Source: Pseudomonadota bacterium
GTDB taxonomy: Bacteria; Pseudomonadota; Gammaproteobacteria; Burkholderiales; JABEVD01
NCBI GenBank assembly: GCA_021802545.1
Contig: JAJZRS010000011.1
Span: 22,110-86,109 of the forward strand
Direction: 5' to 3'
DNA length: 64,000 nt
Shown piece by piece: positions 8,034-20,092 of the stretch (position 1 is the stretch's first letter; each line of letters starts with the position of its first letter). The position numbers and the translations under genes are program-made. The notes beneath the pieces are model-generated. The model made no database searches. It saw only the letters and a list, made by a program, of their open reading frames with translations, and was not told where the DNA came from.

Positions 8034-8401
8034 TCAATCCTGTGGAACCTGCCCTCGATGATGCCATGATCCGGGGCGTCGGGTTTTTTTGGCCACAAAA
8101 GCAGGATAATGGCGACAATATCGGAGATAATGCCGGGAACGATCAGCAAAATGCCTGCAACGAGCTTCCTTGCGGGGAATTCGTTCAGCTGCAGCGGAGA
8201 AGGGACGAACGCCCGGCTCAAGAGGGAATGGAATTCGCCGCGGATCAGCTGCCATCCGCCGAAAGCGCTGGCCGAAAGGAGCAGGATCACGGGCAAGCCG
8301 CCGATATGCTCTGCCAGCTTGATCAGAAAATAAATTTCCAGAAAAGAAAAACCGAGTAAAATGAGCAACAAATTTTTCAAGTCAGTTTCCCATGGACGCA
8401 A
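8030..8401 (-). CDS. fxsA: FxsA family inner-membrane protein
   Basis: A 123-residue membrane protein with hydrophobic segments near residues 8-26 and 32-48 and another around 79-103, followed by a short polar tail. The pattern LGFSFLEIYFLIKLAEHIG followed by LIPGIISD-like helices matches FxsA, whose overexpression in E. coli relieves F exclusion of phage T7. The long start (8401) overlaps the divergent cutA start. A TTG at 8380 preceded by GGGAAA gives a protein starting directly at the first helix and may be the true start. Confidence 0.82.
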   Translation of the reverse strand: MRPWETDLKNLLLILLGFSFLEIYFLIKLAEHIGGLPVILLLSASAFGGWQLIRGEFHSLLSRAFVPSPLQLNEFPARKLVAGILLIVPGIISDIVAIILLLWPKKPDAPDHGIIEGRFHRID

Positions 8402-8706
8402 TGCTCGTCATCACCAATATGCCGGACAGGGACAGGGCTGAGGCCCTCGCCAGAAAGCTCGTCGATTCTCGTCTGGCCGCCTGCGTCAACATCATGGCGG
8501 AATGCGATTCGATTTACGTCTGGGAAGGCAAGACAGAGTCGGCGCGCGAGGTGCCGCTTCTGATCAAGACGCAATCACGGCACTACCGATCGGTCGAGGC
8601 TGCGATTTTGGATGACCATCCCTATGAACTTCCGGAGATCGTCGCTGTCTCTTTTTCCGACGGTTTGCCGGAATATCTGCGGTGGATCGCTACCCAGACA
8701 CTCTGA
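8392..8706 (+). CDS. cutA: CutA1 divalent-cation tolerance protein
   Basis: A 104-residue CutA1 homologue, a small trimeric ferredoxin-like-fold protein linked to copper and divalent metal tolerance. Recognisable elements are the LVTNMPDRDRAEALA-like opening, AACVNIM with the conserved Cys (about residue 27), SIYVWEGK (about 41-48) and YELPEIVAV (about 82-90). Length is typical. The dsbD gene follows 12 bp later, the common cutA-dsbD pairing of proteobacteria, so the two are probably co-transcribed. Confidence 0.95.
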   Translation: MDAMLVITNMPDRDRAEALARKLVDSRLAACVNIMAECDSIYVWEGKTESAREVPLLIKTQSRHYRSVEAAILDDHPYELPEIVAVSFSDGLPEYLRWIATQTL

Positions 8707-8718
8707 CAGAGCCGAAAC

Positions 8719-10503
8719 ATGTCCCTTCTCCGCACTATTCTAATCCTTTTTCTGTGTTTGACCAGCACTGTGCAGGCGAACGCCTCGTCCTTCCTGTCCG
8801 ACATCAAAACGGACATCTTCGGCAAGGCCCCGAAATTCCTTAAACCCGATGAAGCGTTCAAGGTGGATGCAAAGGCCAGGGACGGCAATTCGGTGGCAGT
8901 CGATTTTGCGCCTGCCGAAGGATACTATCTCTATCGCGCAAGAATGAAATTCGAAGTGCAGAATGCGCCCGGGCTGAAAATCGCCCGCATCGACCTGCCT
9001 GACGGCGAAATGAAGGATGACCTCAATCTTGGCAGGACGATGGTCTACCATCATCCTTTTCGCGCCGTTCTTGTTTTGGACAGGGACAAGGCTGCGACCG
9101 GCAAGCTGCTGCTCATTGCAACTTATCAGGGCTGCAGCGGGAAAGGGTTGTGCTACGAACCGATGACGAAGCAATTCGACCTGCAGCTGCCTGCAGCGGG
9201 CGCCCAGACAACAAGCTTCGACGAGTCATCGAAAATCTCCGCGCTCTTCATGGGAGGGAACTACTGGCTGATATTGGCGAGCTTCGTGGGATTCGGTTTT
9301 CTCCTCTCGCTGACCCCGTGCACTTTTCCCATGATCCCCATCCTTTCCGGGATCATTGTCGGGCATGGCGGAAAGATGACGAGATCGAAGGGTTTCTTCC
9401 TGTCGCTTGCCTATGTGCTGGGCCTGGCCATCGTTTATGCGATCGCCGGAGTTGTCGCCGGATTTTCAGGCGTACTGGTATCCGATGCATTGCAGAATCC
9501 TTGGGTGCTGGGTTCTTTCTCGTTCATCTTTGTTCTGCTTGCATTTTCCATGTTCGGCTTCTACGAGCTGCAGCTGCCGACATTTCTGCAGAGCAGGCTG
9601 TCTGATGCGAGCAACAGGCTGCAGGGCGGCCATCTTTCCGGCGTGTTTCTGATGGGGGCGCTCTCCGCCCTGATCGTCGGCCCATGCTGCGCAGCGCCGC
9701 TTGCTGGCGCGCTCCTTTATATAGGCAAGACGCATGACGTTCTCCTCGGCGGCTCGGCGCTGTTCGCCATGGGTATCGGAATGGGACTGCCTCTTCTCGC
9801 AATAGGCGTTTCGGCCGGTTCCCTCTTGCCCAAGGCGGGACCCTGGATGCAGTCGGTCAAGAATTTCTTCGGCGTCCTGCTGATCGGGCTTGCGATCTGG
9901 ATTGTCTCTCCCATCATTCCAGCGGTGATCAACATGCTGCTTTGGGCGGCGCTTCTGATCGTCTCGGCAATCTACCTGCATGCCGTCGATCCCCTTCCGC
10001 ACGGTTCGTCAGGCTTCAGGAAATTCGGCAAGGGGCTTGGTCTCATCGCGCTGCTTCTGGGTATAGCGCTTCTCGTCGGCGCATTGAGCGGCGGGCGCGA
10101 CATCCTGCAGCCGCTCGCAGGATTGAGAACGGCCGCGGCTTCCCCCGAAGGGGTGCATTTCGAAAGGATCAGGAATCTGGCCGAGCTGGATGACCGGCTG
10201 GAAGCGAGCAAGGGTAAATACGTGATGCTAGACTTTTATGCGGACTGGTGCATCTCCTGCAAGGAAATGGAGCGCGCCGCTTTCGCAGATGCCAGAGTGA
10301 AGGGCAAGCTGAAGGACGTGATCCTGCTCCAGGCGGACGTGACGAAAAACTCCCCGGACGATGCCGCGCTGCTCAGGAAATTCAGCCTATTCGGCCCGCC
10401 GGGCATCGTTTTCTTCGACAAAAACGGCAATGATGCGCTCCATCTGGTCGGAGAGCAGAAAACGGAATCCTTCCTCTCCGCGCTTGATTCGGTGATTTCA
10501 TGA
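8719..10503 (+). CDS. dsbD: Protein-disulfide reductase DsbD
   Basis: A 594-residue inner-membrane reductase that carries electrons from cytoplasmic thioredoxin to periplasmic partners such as DsbC and CcmG. Visible parts in order: signal peptide (1-22); periplasmic alpha domain with the redox pair in QGCSGKGLCYEP (about 137-148); eight-helix CcdA-like beta domain with SLTPCTFP and GPCCAAP, which hold the membrane cysteines; and a C-terminal thioredoxin-like gamma domain with DWCISCKEM. Length is normal. It overlaps the TlpA-like gene by 4 bp, and that protein is a likely electron acceptor. Confidence 0.97.
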   Translation: MSLLRTILILFLCLTSTVQANASSFLSDIKTDIFGKAPKFLKPDEAFKVDAKARDGNSVAVDFAPAEGYYLYRARMKFEVQNAPGLKIARIDLPDGEMKDDLNLGRTMVYHHPFRAVLVLDRDKAATGKLLLIATYQGCSGKGLCYEPMTKQFDLQLPAAGAQTTSFDESSKISALFMGGNYWLILASFVGFGFLLSLTPCTFPMIPILSGIIVGHGGKMTRSKGFFLSLAYVLGLAIVYAIAGVVAGFSGVLVSDALQNPWVLGSFSFIFVLLAFSMFGFYELQLPTFLQSRLSDASNRLQGGHLSGVFLMGALSALIVGPCCAAPLAGALLYIGKTHDVLLGGSALFAMGIGMGLPLLAIGVSAGSLLPKAGPWMQSVKNFFGVLLIGLAIWIVSPIIPAVINMLLWAALLIVSAIYLHAVDPLPHGSSGFRKFGKGLGLIALLLGIALLVGALSGGRDILQPLAGLRTAAASPEGVHFERIRNLAELDDRLEASKGKYVMLDFYADWCISCKEMERAAFADARVKGKLKDVILLQADVTKNSPDDAALLRKFSLFGPPGIVFFDKNGNDALHLVGEQKTESFLSALDSVIS

Positions 10504-10997
10504 AGATATTCAGCATGGTAATCGCTGCCGTCGTGGCGGCATTGATGCTCTATATGGCTTACTTCAATCCGGGCGGGAACGAGGATAAGCGGCGGGATGC
10601 GGCGGTTATCAAGGCCGTTCTGCCCGACATGACAGGGAAAATGCAAGCAATTGAACAGTGGCGCGGCAAGGTGCTGGTGGTCAATTTCTGGGCATCCTGG
10701 TGTCCGCCCTGCCGTGCTGAAATACCGGGGTTCATCGATCTGCAGAAGAAATACCAGAGCAGTGGCCTGACCTTCGTAGGCATTGCCGTCGACAGCGCCG
10801 ACAAGGCCGGCGCCTTCGCAAAAAAGATAGGCGTGAACTATCCTGTATTGATCGACCAGGATTCCAGTGTGCTGAACCTTGCAGGGCTTCCCTATACTTT
10901 GGTTTTCGACAGGAAAGGCGAAGTTGTCTCGACCCATGTGGGCGCGTGGCCTGAGGAGGAACTCGACGGTATCGTCGGTAAACTGCTTCGAAATTGA
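10500..10997 (+). CDS. TlpA/ResA-like membrane-anchored thioredoxin
   Basis: A 165-residue periplasmic thioredoxin-fold protein with an uncleaved signal anchor (about residues 4-20) and the active site WASWCPPC (Cys68, Cys71). The following VGIAVDS and a cis-proline loop (GLPYTLVFD) fit the TlpA/ResA/AhpC-TSA family. The ATGA overlap with dsbD suggests translational coupling and that DsbD keeps it reduced. A role in cytochrome c maturation or general periplasmic disulfide reduction is inferred; no ccm genes are in the window. Confidence 0.92.
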   Translation: MKIFSMVIAAVVAALMLYMAYFNPGGNEDKRRDAAVIKAVLPDMTGKMQAIEQWRGKVLVVNFWASWCPPCRAEIPGFIDLQKKYQSSGLTFVGIAVDSADKAGAFAKKIGVNYPVLIDQDSSVLNLAGLPYTLVFDRKGEVVSTHVGAWPEEELDGIVGKLLRN

Positions 10998-11046
10998 CGG
11001 CAAAAAGCAGCTGGACAATCGCAACCAATTGCGGCAAACTTGCGCC

Positions 11047-11484
11047 GTGAAAAACATACTCGTGCTGCATGGTCCCAATCTCAATCTGTTGGGAACCCGT
11101 GAACCTGAAATTTACGGCGGAGATACCCTTGACGCCATCAATGCCCGTCTGGCAACGATTGCAGAGCAGGCAGGGGCAGGGCTGACCGCTTTCCAGAGCA
11201 ATGCCGAATCCGCGCTGATCGACCGCATCCAGGCGGCAAGGGGCGACGGCACCGAATTCATCATCATCAACCCGGCCGCCTACACGCATACCAGCGTGGC
11301 GATGCGCGATGCGCTTGCCGCGGTGGCACTGCCATTCATCGAAGTGCATCTTTCCAATATTTTCGCTCGCGAACCTTTTCGTACCGAATCCTATTTCTCG
11401 GATCTCGCCGTCGGCGTGATCAGCGGGTTGGGCGCGAAAGGGTACGAGCTTGCGCTCAACTATGCGCTCCAACTCGGGGATTGA
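11047..11484 (+). CDS. aroQ: Type II 3-dehydroquinate dehydratase
   Basis: A 145-residue enzyme of the shikimate pathway that dehydrates 3-dehydroquinate to 3-dehydroshikimate. Family hallmarks are [17 protein letters not shown] (about 7-23, with the catalytic Tyr), [24 protein letters not shown] and [17 protein letters not shown] at 11047 gives the standard length; upstream in-frame codons would add a tail not found in AroQ. It sits 3 bp before accB, the usual aroQ-accB-accC arrangement of proteobacteria. Confidence 0.97.
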   Translation: MKNILVLHGPNLNLLGTREPEIYGGDTLDAINARLATIAEQAGAGLTAFQSNAESALIDRIQAARGDGTEFIIINPAAYTHTSVAMRDALAAVALPFIEVHLSNIFAREPFRTESYFSDLAVGVISGLGAKGYELALNYALQLGD

Positions 11485-11487
11485 ATT

Positions 11488-11925
11488 ATGGATTTGAGAA
11501 AACTGAAGAAATTGATCGATCTCGTCGAGCAGTCCGGCATATCGGAGCTTGAGATCACCGAAGGAGAGGAAACCGTGCGCATCAGCCGCACCTCACACCC
11601 GGTTTACGCGCCGCAGCCGATGGTGCATCACGTGAGCGCCGCACCCGCGCCCGCAGCACCGCAGGCAGCGCCTGTTGCGGAAGAGCCTTCGGGTCATGTC
11701 CTCAAATCCCCGATGGTGGGGACATTCTACCGGTCGCCTTCACCGGGTGCAGATCCTTTCGTCGAGGTGGGAAGTCGAGTGGAAGCCGGCGCCACGCTCT
11801 GCATCATCGAAGCGATGAAACTCTTGAACGAGATCGAAGCGGACAAGTCAGGCGTGATCAAGGCCATCCTCGTCGAGAACGGCCAGCCTGTCGAATACGG
11901 TGAGCCGCTGTTCGTGATCGAATGA
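11488..11925 (+). CDS. accB: Biotin carboxyl carrier protein of acetyl-CoA carboxylase
   Basis: A 145-residue carrier subunit. The N-terminal part ([20 protein letters not shown]) is the interaction region for biotin carboxylase. A Pro/Ala-rich linker (about 45-68) leads to the biotinyl domain with [10 protein letters not shown]; the lysine, near residue 111, is the biotinylation site. It carries the carboxyl group from AccC to the carboxyltransferase in malonyl-CoA synthesis. It lies between aroQ and accC, 13 bp before the latter. Confidence 0.98.
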   Translation: MDLRKLKKLIDLVEQSGISELEITEGEETVRISRTSHPVYAPQPMVHHVSAAPAPAAPQAAPVAEEPSGHVLKSPMVGTFYRSPSPGADPFVEVGSRVEAGATLCIIEAMKLLNEIEADKSGVIKAILVENGQPVEYGEPLFVIE

Positions 11926-11938
11926 TCGGGACCTTTTG

Positions 11939-13294
11939 ATGTTCGAAAAAATTCTGATAGCCAACAGGGGGGAGATCGCGCTCAGGATTCAGCGCGCCTG
12001 CCGCGAACTCAACATCAAGACGGTCGCCGTCCATTCGGAGGCCGACGCGGACGCGAAATACGTAAGGCTTGCCGACGAATCTGTCTGCATCGGCCCTGCC
12101 CCGTCTTCCTTGAGCTACCTCAACATCCCCGCGATCATCAGCGCAGCGGAGGTGACGGATGCCCAGGCGATCCATCCCGGATACGGGTTCCTCTCGGAAA
12201 ATGCCGATTTTGCCGAGCGTGTCGAAAAGAGCGGGTTCGTTTTTATCGGCCCTCGCCCCGAGACCATCAGGATGATGGGGGACAAGGTGAGCGCGAAAAA
12301 CGCGATGAAGCGTGCAGGCGTTCCTTGCGTGCCCGGTTATGACGAAGCGCTTCCCGATTCTCCCGCGGAAATCGTGAAAATCGTGCGATCGATAGGCTAT
12401 CCGGTGATCATCAAGGCGGCGGGCGGAGGCGGTGGCAGAGGCATGCGGGTCGTCCATACCGAAGCCGCCCTGCTGAACGCGGTGACGATGACGCGCAGCG
12501 AAGCGCAGTCGGCATTCGGCAATCCCACGGTCTATGTCGAGAAATACCTGGAAAACCCGCGGCACATTGAAATCCAGGTGCTTGCCGACGAGCATGGAAA
12601 TGCCGTCCATCTCGGCGAGCGCGATTGTTCTATGCAGCGTCGCCACCAGAAGATCATCGAGGAAGCGCCTGCATACGGCATTCCGCTTCGCCTGAGAAAC
12701 AAGATCGGGGAACGGTGCGCTGATGCATGCCGCAAGATAGGCTATCGCGGCGCGGGGACATTCGAATTTCTTTACGAAAACGATGAATTCTATTTCATCG
12801 AGATGAATACGCGTGTCCAGGTCGAACACCCTGTTACCGAGATGATCACGGGAGTGGATATCGTCCAGGAGCAAATCCGCATCGCCGCGAACGAGAAACT
12901 CGCCTTCAGGCAGCGCGACATCCAGTTCAGGGGGCATGCGATCGAATGCAGGATCAATGCGGAGCATCCTTTCAAGCTCACGCCGTCCCCAGGCAGGATC
13001 ATCGCCTACCATACGCCGGGCGGGCCAGGCATCAGAGTGGATTCGCATGTCTACCACAATTATTTCGTTCCGCCGCATTACGACTCGATGATCGGAAAAG
13101 TGATCGCTTACGGCGATACCCGGGAGCAGGCTTTCGCCAGGATGCGCAGCGCGCTTTCCGAAATGGTCGTCGAAGGAATCGACACGAACATTCCGCTGCA
13201 TCGCCAGCTTCTCCAGGACGCCGCCTTCATCAGGGGTGGAACCAGCATCCATTACCTCGAGCAGAAGCTGGCGAGTCTCGCCCCTCCCGAATGA
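11939..13294 (+). CDS. accC: Biotin carboxylase subunit of acetyl-CoA carboxylase
   Basis: A 451-residue ATP-grasp enzyme that carboxylates AccB-bound biotin with bicarbonate and ATP. Signatures visible are the N-terminal [14 protein letters not shown], the ATP-binding glycine-rich loop [12 protein letters not shown] (about 159-170), the [14 protein letters not shown] strand and the active-site run [16 protein letters not shown] (about 286-301). ATG at 11939 is preferred to the TTG one codon earlier. The stop overlaps the prmA start in an ATGA junction. Confidence 0.98.
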   Translation: MFEKILIANRGEIALRIQRACRELNIKTVAVHSEADADAKYVRLADESVCIGPAPSSLSYLNIPAIISAAEVTDAQAIHPGYGFLSENADFAERVEKSGFVFIGPRPETIRMMGDKVSAKNAMKRAGVPCVPGYDEALPDSPAEIVKIVRSIGYPVIIKAAGGGGGRGMRVVHTEAALLNAVTMTRSEAQSAFGNPTVYVEKYLENPRHIEIQVLADEHGNAVHLGERDCSMQRRHQKIIEEAPAYGIPLRLRNKIGERCADACRKIGYRGAGTFEFLYENDEFYFIEMNTRVQVEHPVTEMITGVDIVQEQIRIAANEKLAFRQRDIQFRGHAIECRINAEHPFKLTPSPGRIIAYHTPGGPGIRVDSHVYHNYFVPPHYDSMIGKVIAYGDTREQAFARMRSALSEMVVEGIDTNIPLHRQLLQDAAFIRGGTSIHYLEQKLASLAPPE

Positions 13295-14178
13295 GCTGGC
13301 TGTCGATCACCGCGGAAATCGGTGCACGGGATGCCGAATCGTTCAGCGATGCGCTCCTCGCGATCGGTGCGGTTTCGGTCGATATCCACGATCCCAAGGC
13401 TGGAACGGAAGAAGAGCAACCCATCTTCAACGAGCCGGGCGAGAATGGGGACAAAATTTGGGACTGGGCCAGGGTCACCGCGCTTTTCGATGAAGGCGTC
13501 GATCCTGCGGAGAAGATGAAGGCTGCGGCAGATTGCGCAGGGCTCGGCCATGTTCCGGACTATGCCACTGGAAAAGTGCGCGAACAGGATTGGGTCAGGC
13601 TGACGCAATCGCAATTTCCTCCGATCAGAATTTCCGGCCGCCTCTGGATCACGCCGACCTGGCACGAAAGTCCGGATCCGGGTGCGATCAGCATCGTCCT
13701 CGACCCAGGACTTGCTTTCGGAACAGGCAGCCATCCCACCACCAGGCTTTGCCTTGAATGGCTCGAAGCTAACCTGGAGGGCGGGGAGACCGTGCTCGAT
13801 TACGGATGCGGTTCGGGAATACTCGGCATCGCAGCATTGAAGCTCGGCGCGTCTCTTGCCGTCGGCGTCGACATCGATCCGCAGGCGATTCTGTCCGGCA
13901 GCCAGAATGCAGAACAGAACCGTGCGGACATGCATTTCTTTACGCCAGAGGAAGCGCCGCGAGCAACCTACGACATAGTCGTCGCGAACATACTGACCAA
14001 CCCGTTGAAACTGCTCGCCCCTCTGCTCGCCGAATTCTCGGGGGGCAGGATCGTTCTTTCAGGCATCCTCGAACGCCAGGCGGATGAAGTGGTGCGCATC
14101 TATGCGCAATGGTTCGACATGGAAGAGCCCGTCTTTTCGGAAGGCTGGGCGCGCCTTGTGGGGAAGAAGCGCACATAG
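13291..14178 (+). CDS. prmA: Ribosomal protein L11 methyltransferase
   Basis: A 295-residue SAM-dependent methyltransferase that trimethylates ribosomal protein L11. An N-terminal substrate-recognition domain precedes the methyltransferase core with [19 protein letters not shown] (about 142-160), [18 protein letters not shown] (SAM motif I) and VANILTNPL (the NPPY-like catalytic motif). The start ATG overlaps the accC stop, so translation is probably coupled. Placement after accC is typical for beta- and gammaproteobacteria. Confidence 0.97.
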   Translation: MSWLSITAEIGARDAESFSDALLAIGAVSVDIHDPKAGTEEEQPIFNEPGENGDKIWDWARVTALFDEGVDPAEKMKAAADCAGLGHVPDYATGKVREQDWVRLTQSQFPPIRISGRLWITPTWHESPDPGAISIVLDPGLAFGTGSHPTTRLCLEWLEANLEGGETVLDYGCGSGILGIAALKLGASLAVGVDIDPQAILSGSQNAEQNRADMHFFTPEEAPRATYDIVVANILTNPLKLLAPLLAEFSGGRIVLSGILERQADEVVRIYAQWFDMEEPVFSEGWARLVGKKRT

Positions 14179-14187
14179 GAGCTGGAA

Positions 14188-15054
14188 ATGAGCATGGTGA
14201 CCCGTTGCCCGCATTGCTCGACCGCTTTCAGGATCACGTCAGGTGCCCTGAAGGCGCACCAGGGGCTCGTGAGATGCGGGCATTGCTCGGAAATATTCAA
14301 CGCGTTCGACAGCCTGGCCACCCTGCAAGATGCCCCGGCGCGCTCGATTCCGGTTGCGGAAATCGTTGAAGTTCTCCCTGAAACGCCTCTCGAAGAGCAA
14401 GTGCCTGCCGAGCTTCTTGTCCTTGAGGAGAGCGCTGTATTGCCGGGAGAAGAACCGGTTGCCGTGCTGGAAGAGCCTGTTCATGGGACGGCTGAGGCGC
14501 ATTCTCCCGGCACTTTGGAGGAGCCTCTGGAGGATGAAGCGGACTTGGGGGAGTTTTTTGTCGGGGAGCCGCCCTCCAGGCTCAGATGGTTCTGGGGCTT
14601 GGGTTCCGTGTTGCTCCTGGTCTCGATGCTCGCCCAGTCGGTCTATTATTGGCGCATGGAACTGGTCATCGCCATGCCGGGTTTGAGACCCGCAGCCATT
14701 GCCTACTGCGCCATGCTGGATTGCACCATTCCACTGCCCAGAAAGACTGATCTCATCGGGATCGAGTCTTCCAGCCTGCAGGCGGAACCGCAGCGCGTCG
14801 GCGTGCTCGATCTTCATGCCTCGATCAGGAACAGTGCGTCTTTTGCCCAGGAATATCCGCTGATCGAGCTTACCCTGACCGATGCGCAGGATGCGCCTTT
14901 GGCGAGAAGAGTTTTCAAGCCTCGTGACTATCTTCCGCCCGATTCGAAAATCGGGGAAGGGATTCCCGCCAACGGCGCGGCGAATGCAAGGCTTTATCTG
15001 GATACGGGCTCGCTCCTGCCGAGCGGTTATCGGCTTTATCTGTTCTATCCCTGA
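14188..15054 (+). CDS. MJ0042-type zinc-ribbon, DUF3426 membrane protein
   Basis: A 288-residue protein with an N-terminal zinc ribbon (CPHC at about residues 8-11 and CGHC at about 30-33), a long acidic Glu/Pro/Leu linker (about 45-125), one transmembrane helix (about 134-153) and a C-terminal DUF3426 domain on the far side of the membrane. This family regularly follows prmA in betaproteobacteria. Function is unknown. The layout, a cytoplasmic zinc ribbon tethered to an extracytoplasmic domain, would suit signalling, but that is inference. Its last 10 bp overlap the convergent psiE. Confidence 0.88.
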   Translation: MSMVTRCPHCSTAFRITSGALKAHQGLVRCGHCSEIFNAFDSLATLQDAPARSIPVAEIVEVLPETPLEEQVPAELLVLEESAVLPGEEPVAVLEEPVHGTAEAHSPGTLEEPLEDEADLGEFFVGEPPSRLRWFWGLGSVLLLVSMLAQSVYYWRMELVIAMPGLRPAAIAYCAMLDCTIPLPRKTDLIGIESSSLQAEPQRVGVLDLHASIRNSASFAQEYPLIELTLTDAQDAPLARRVFKPRDYLPPDSKIGEGIPANGAANARLYLDTGSLLPSGYRLYLFYP

Positions 15055-15464
15055 TTCTCCCTGATCAATCGATAAACGATGCCAAGCGCAAGGAGCGATG
15101 CGGCAAGCGCTGCGAGCACCCTGGCCGAATCACTTTGGAACTCGAAAACGATGTACTGCCTCGAGATGGCCAGAATGGCGATCAGCACGATCGTCTGGGT
15201 CTTGATGATGCCGCCGTTTCTCATGTTCGGGTGGATGATCGAATGGCTGAATTCCAGCGCGATGAGCAGGGTCAGGATCGTGCCGAACACCTTCTGGAAT
15301 GTCTGGTGGTCCAGGTGGTCGAAGGCGCCGCGCAATACCAGGTGATACACTTCGACGATTAGGCCCCAAAGGGCGGTGAGCACCAAGATCGAAATCAGGA
15401 TCGCCAGCACGGAAGTGACGCCTTGTTCGAAGCGTTGATGGAACGTATTTTTCTCCATGTTCAT
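15045..15464 (-). CDS. psiE: PsiE-family phosphate-starvation-inducible membrane protein
   Basis: A 139-residue membrane protein with four hydrophobic segments (about residues 18-39, 58-76, 87-103 and 115-131). The pattern EFSHSIIHPN followed by TQTIVLIAILAISRQYIV matches the PsiE family, named for phosphate-starvation induction in E. coli; biochemical function is unknown. An in-frame ATG two codons in (15458) has better spacing from GGGA and may be the actual start. No PHO box like that before olsB was seen in the upstream 55 bp. Confidence 0.85.
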   Translation of the reverse strand: MNMEKNTFHQRFEQGVTSVLAILISILVLTALWGLIVEVYHLVLRGAFDHLDHQTFQKVFGTILTLLIALEFSHSIIHPNMRNGGIIKTQTIVLIAILAISRQYIVFEFQSDSARVLAALAASLLALGIVYRLIRENQG

Positions 15465-15518
15465 TCCCGAGAGCCATTCAACCCGGTTAGTCGCTTTTTT
15501 TCTGGATTAGTTTCAGAG

Positions 15519-15547
15519 TTGCAAGCAGTGAGGCGCTCGGGTATAGT
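15519..15547 (+). promoter_or_regulatory. Sigma70-type promoter of the gcv riboswitch transcript
   Basis: TTGCAA (15519-15524) and TATAGT (15542-15547) are separated by 17 bp, and a start near 15554 would place the whole tandem aptamer in the leader. This is a good vegetative promoter for gcvTHP. Confidence 0.65.
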
Positions 15548-15565
15548 GCACTCAGCCGTACAATG

Positions 15566-15733
15566 CATCAGCAGGAGAGTGTGCAAAGCAGCACCGCCGA
15601 AGGCGCAACCGCCCGGAATCGCTCAGGCCGAAGAACCGCTGAAAGCAGGCTATTCTGGAGAGCGCTGATTATTCAGCCACCGAAGGGGCACGCAGGCATC
15701 CTGCAATCTCTCAGGTATAAGGGACAGAAGGGT
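15566..15733 (+). ncRNA. Tandem glycine riboswitch
   Basis: Two aptamers of the gcvT class lie in series. The first has CAGGAGAG (15572), CACCGCCGAAGGCG and GCTCAGGC. The second has CTGGAGAG (15655), CCACCGAAGGGG, a variable hairpin GCAGG/CCTGC, CTCTCAGGTAT and GGGACAGAAGGG. These conserved cores and their arrangement are characteristic. Glycine binding is expected to favour gcvTHP expression through the terminator at 15734-15759, which directly follows the second aptamer. Confidence 0.95.
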
Positions 15734-15759
15734 GAAGCTCGTATGAGCTTCGCCTTTTT
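15734..15759 (+). terminator. Attenuator hairpin of the glycine riboswitch
   Basis: GAAGCTC, loop GTAT, GAGCTTC (15734-15751) is followed by GCCTTTTT. It is an intrinsic terminator 17 bp before the gcvT ATG, placed as the expression platform of the glycine riboswitch. Confidence 0.85.
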
Positions 15760-15776
15760 CATTTTCTGGGGATGTC

Positions 15777-16850
15777 ATGCTCAAAAGAACACCGCTCTAT
15801 AGCGCTCATGCCGACATGGGCGCCAAGCTCGTCGATTTCGGCGGATGGGAAATGCCGCTTCATTACGGTTCTCAGGTCGACGAACATCACAAGGTCAGGA
15901 ACGACTGCGGCATGTTCGACGTGTCCCACATGCAGGTGCTCGATCTCAAGGGGGAGGATTGCCGAAACTTCCTCAGATACCTCGTCGCAAACAACGTCGA
16001 CAAGCTGAAAGAATCCGGCAAGGCGCTTTATTCGGCCATGTTGAATCGGGAAGGCGGCGTGGTCGACGACCTGATCATCTATTACATGAATGAATCCTGG
16101 TTCAGGATCGTCGTCAATGCGGGAACAGCGGAAAAGGATATCGCCTGGATGCAGGAGAAGGCGAATGGGCGTGCTGTCGACATCGCAATCCGGTCGGATC
16201 TGGCCATGATCGCTGTGCAGGGGCCGAATGCGCGGGAGAGGCTGTGGCAGGCGATACCGGGTTCGAAGGATGCGACCGAATCCCTCAAGCCATTTTATGC
16301 TGCGCAATACGGCTCCTATTTCATCGCGAGAACCGGCTATACAGGAGAGGACGGCTTCGAGGTCATGCTGCCTTCGGACGATGCCGAAAATCTCTGGAAT
16401 GCTTTGAATTCACTTGGGGTTGCGCCCATCGGGCTCGGTGCGCGCGACACGTTGCGCCTGGAGGCGGGCATGAACCTGTATGGGCAGGACATGGACGAGC
16501 AGACGAACCCGTTGGAAGCGGGGCTTGCCTGGACTGTCGACCTCAAGAGCGAACGCGATTTCGTGGGAAAGGACGCGCTCCTCTCAAAACCGGTGAAATT
16601 TCAGCTTGCCGGCCTTCTTCTGGTCGACCGCGGGGTGTTGAGAAGCCATCAACCGGTCTCGACGCCCTGCGGGGAAGGCGAGATCACCAGCGGTACTTTT
16701 TCTCCCACGCTTGGCCAGTCCATTGCGCTGGCCAGGATCCCCAAGGAGATTTTGCCAGGAGATGAAGTCCGGGTTACGGTGCGCGACAAGCAGTTGCGCG
16801 CCAAGGTCGTGAAATATCCTTTTGCCAGAAACGGCAAGTCACTGATATGA
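15777..16850 (+). CDS. gcvT: Glycine cleavage system aminomethyltransferase (T protein)
   Basis: A 357-residue tetrahydrofolate-dependent enzyme. It takes the aminomethyl group from lipoyl-GcvH, releases ammonia and forms 5,10-methylene-THF. Family features are the N-terminal [28 protein letters not shown] opening, MFDVSHM, the folate-site Asp region near [13 protein letters not shown], and [10 protein letters not shown] and [15 protein letters not shown] 15777 follows a GGGG ribosome-binding site just after the riboswitch terminator. It is the first gene of gcvT-gcvH-gcvP and ends 11 bp before the preferred gcvH start. Confidence 0.97.
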   Translation: MLKRTPLYSAHADMGAKLVDFGGWEMPLHYGSQVDEHHKVRNDCGMFDVSHMQVLDLKGEDCRNFLRYLVANNVDKLKESGKALYSAMLNREGGVVDDLIIYYMNESWFRIVVNAGTAEKDIAWMQEKANGRAVDIAIRSDLAMIAVQGPNARERLWQAIPGSKDATESLKPFYAAQYGSYFIARTGYTGEDGFEVMLPSDDAENLWNALNSLGVAPIGLGARDTLRLEAGMNLYGQDMDEQTNPLEAGLAWTVDLKSERDFVGKDALLSKPVKFQLAGLLLVDRGVLRSHQPVSTPCGEGEITSGTFSPTLGQSIALARIPKEILPGDEVRVTVRDKQLRAKVVKYPFARNGKSLI

Positions 16851-16861
16851 ATGGAGAAGAG

Positions 16862-17245
16862 ATGAATGCAAATCTGAAGTACACCGCCTCGCACGAGTGG
16901 GCAAGGCTTGAGGCGGACGGCACCGTGACGGTTGGCATCACGGATCATGCGCAGAGCCTGCTGGGCGACATGGTCTATGTGGAAAACCCGGAAATCGGGC
17001 GCAAGGTTGCAAAGGGAGAAGAATGCGCAGTGGTCGAATCGGTCAAGGCTGCATCGGACGTCTATGCGCCTATCTCCGGCGAAATTGTCGATAAAAATGA
17101 AGAACTCGACGGATCTCCTGAGAAAATCAACGAAGATGCATTTTCTGCATGGCTTTTCAGAATGAAGCCGGACAATGCTTCCGATCTTGATTCGCTGCTC
17201 GATGCGGCGGCCTACCAGGCTGTGGTGGACAGCGAAGCGCACTGA
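16862..17245 (+). CDS. gcvH: Glycine cleavage system H protein
   Basis: A 127-residue lipoyl carrier protein that shuttles the aminomethyl intermediate between GcvP and GcvT. The lipoylation site is the lysine in [13 protein letters not shown] (near residue 64), and the C-terminal region with PEKINEDAF is conserved. ATG 16862 follows GGAGAAGAG. An in-frame ATG at 16847, overlapping the gcvT stop, would add five residues and lacks a ribosome-binding site. It is 3 bp upstream of gcvP. Confidence 0.97.
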   Translation: MNANLKYTASHEWARLEADGTVTVGITDHAQSLLGDMVYVENPEIGRKVAKGEECAVVESVKAASDVYAPISGEIVDKNEELDGSPEKINEDAFSAWLFRMKPDNASDLDSLLDAAAYQAVVDSEAH

Positions 17246-17248
17246 TTT

Positions 17249-20092
<2,844 letters not shown>

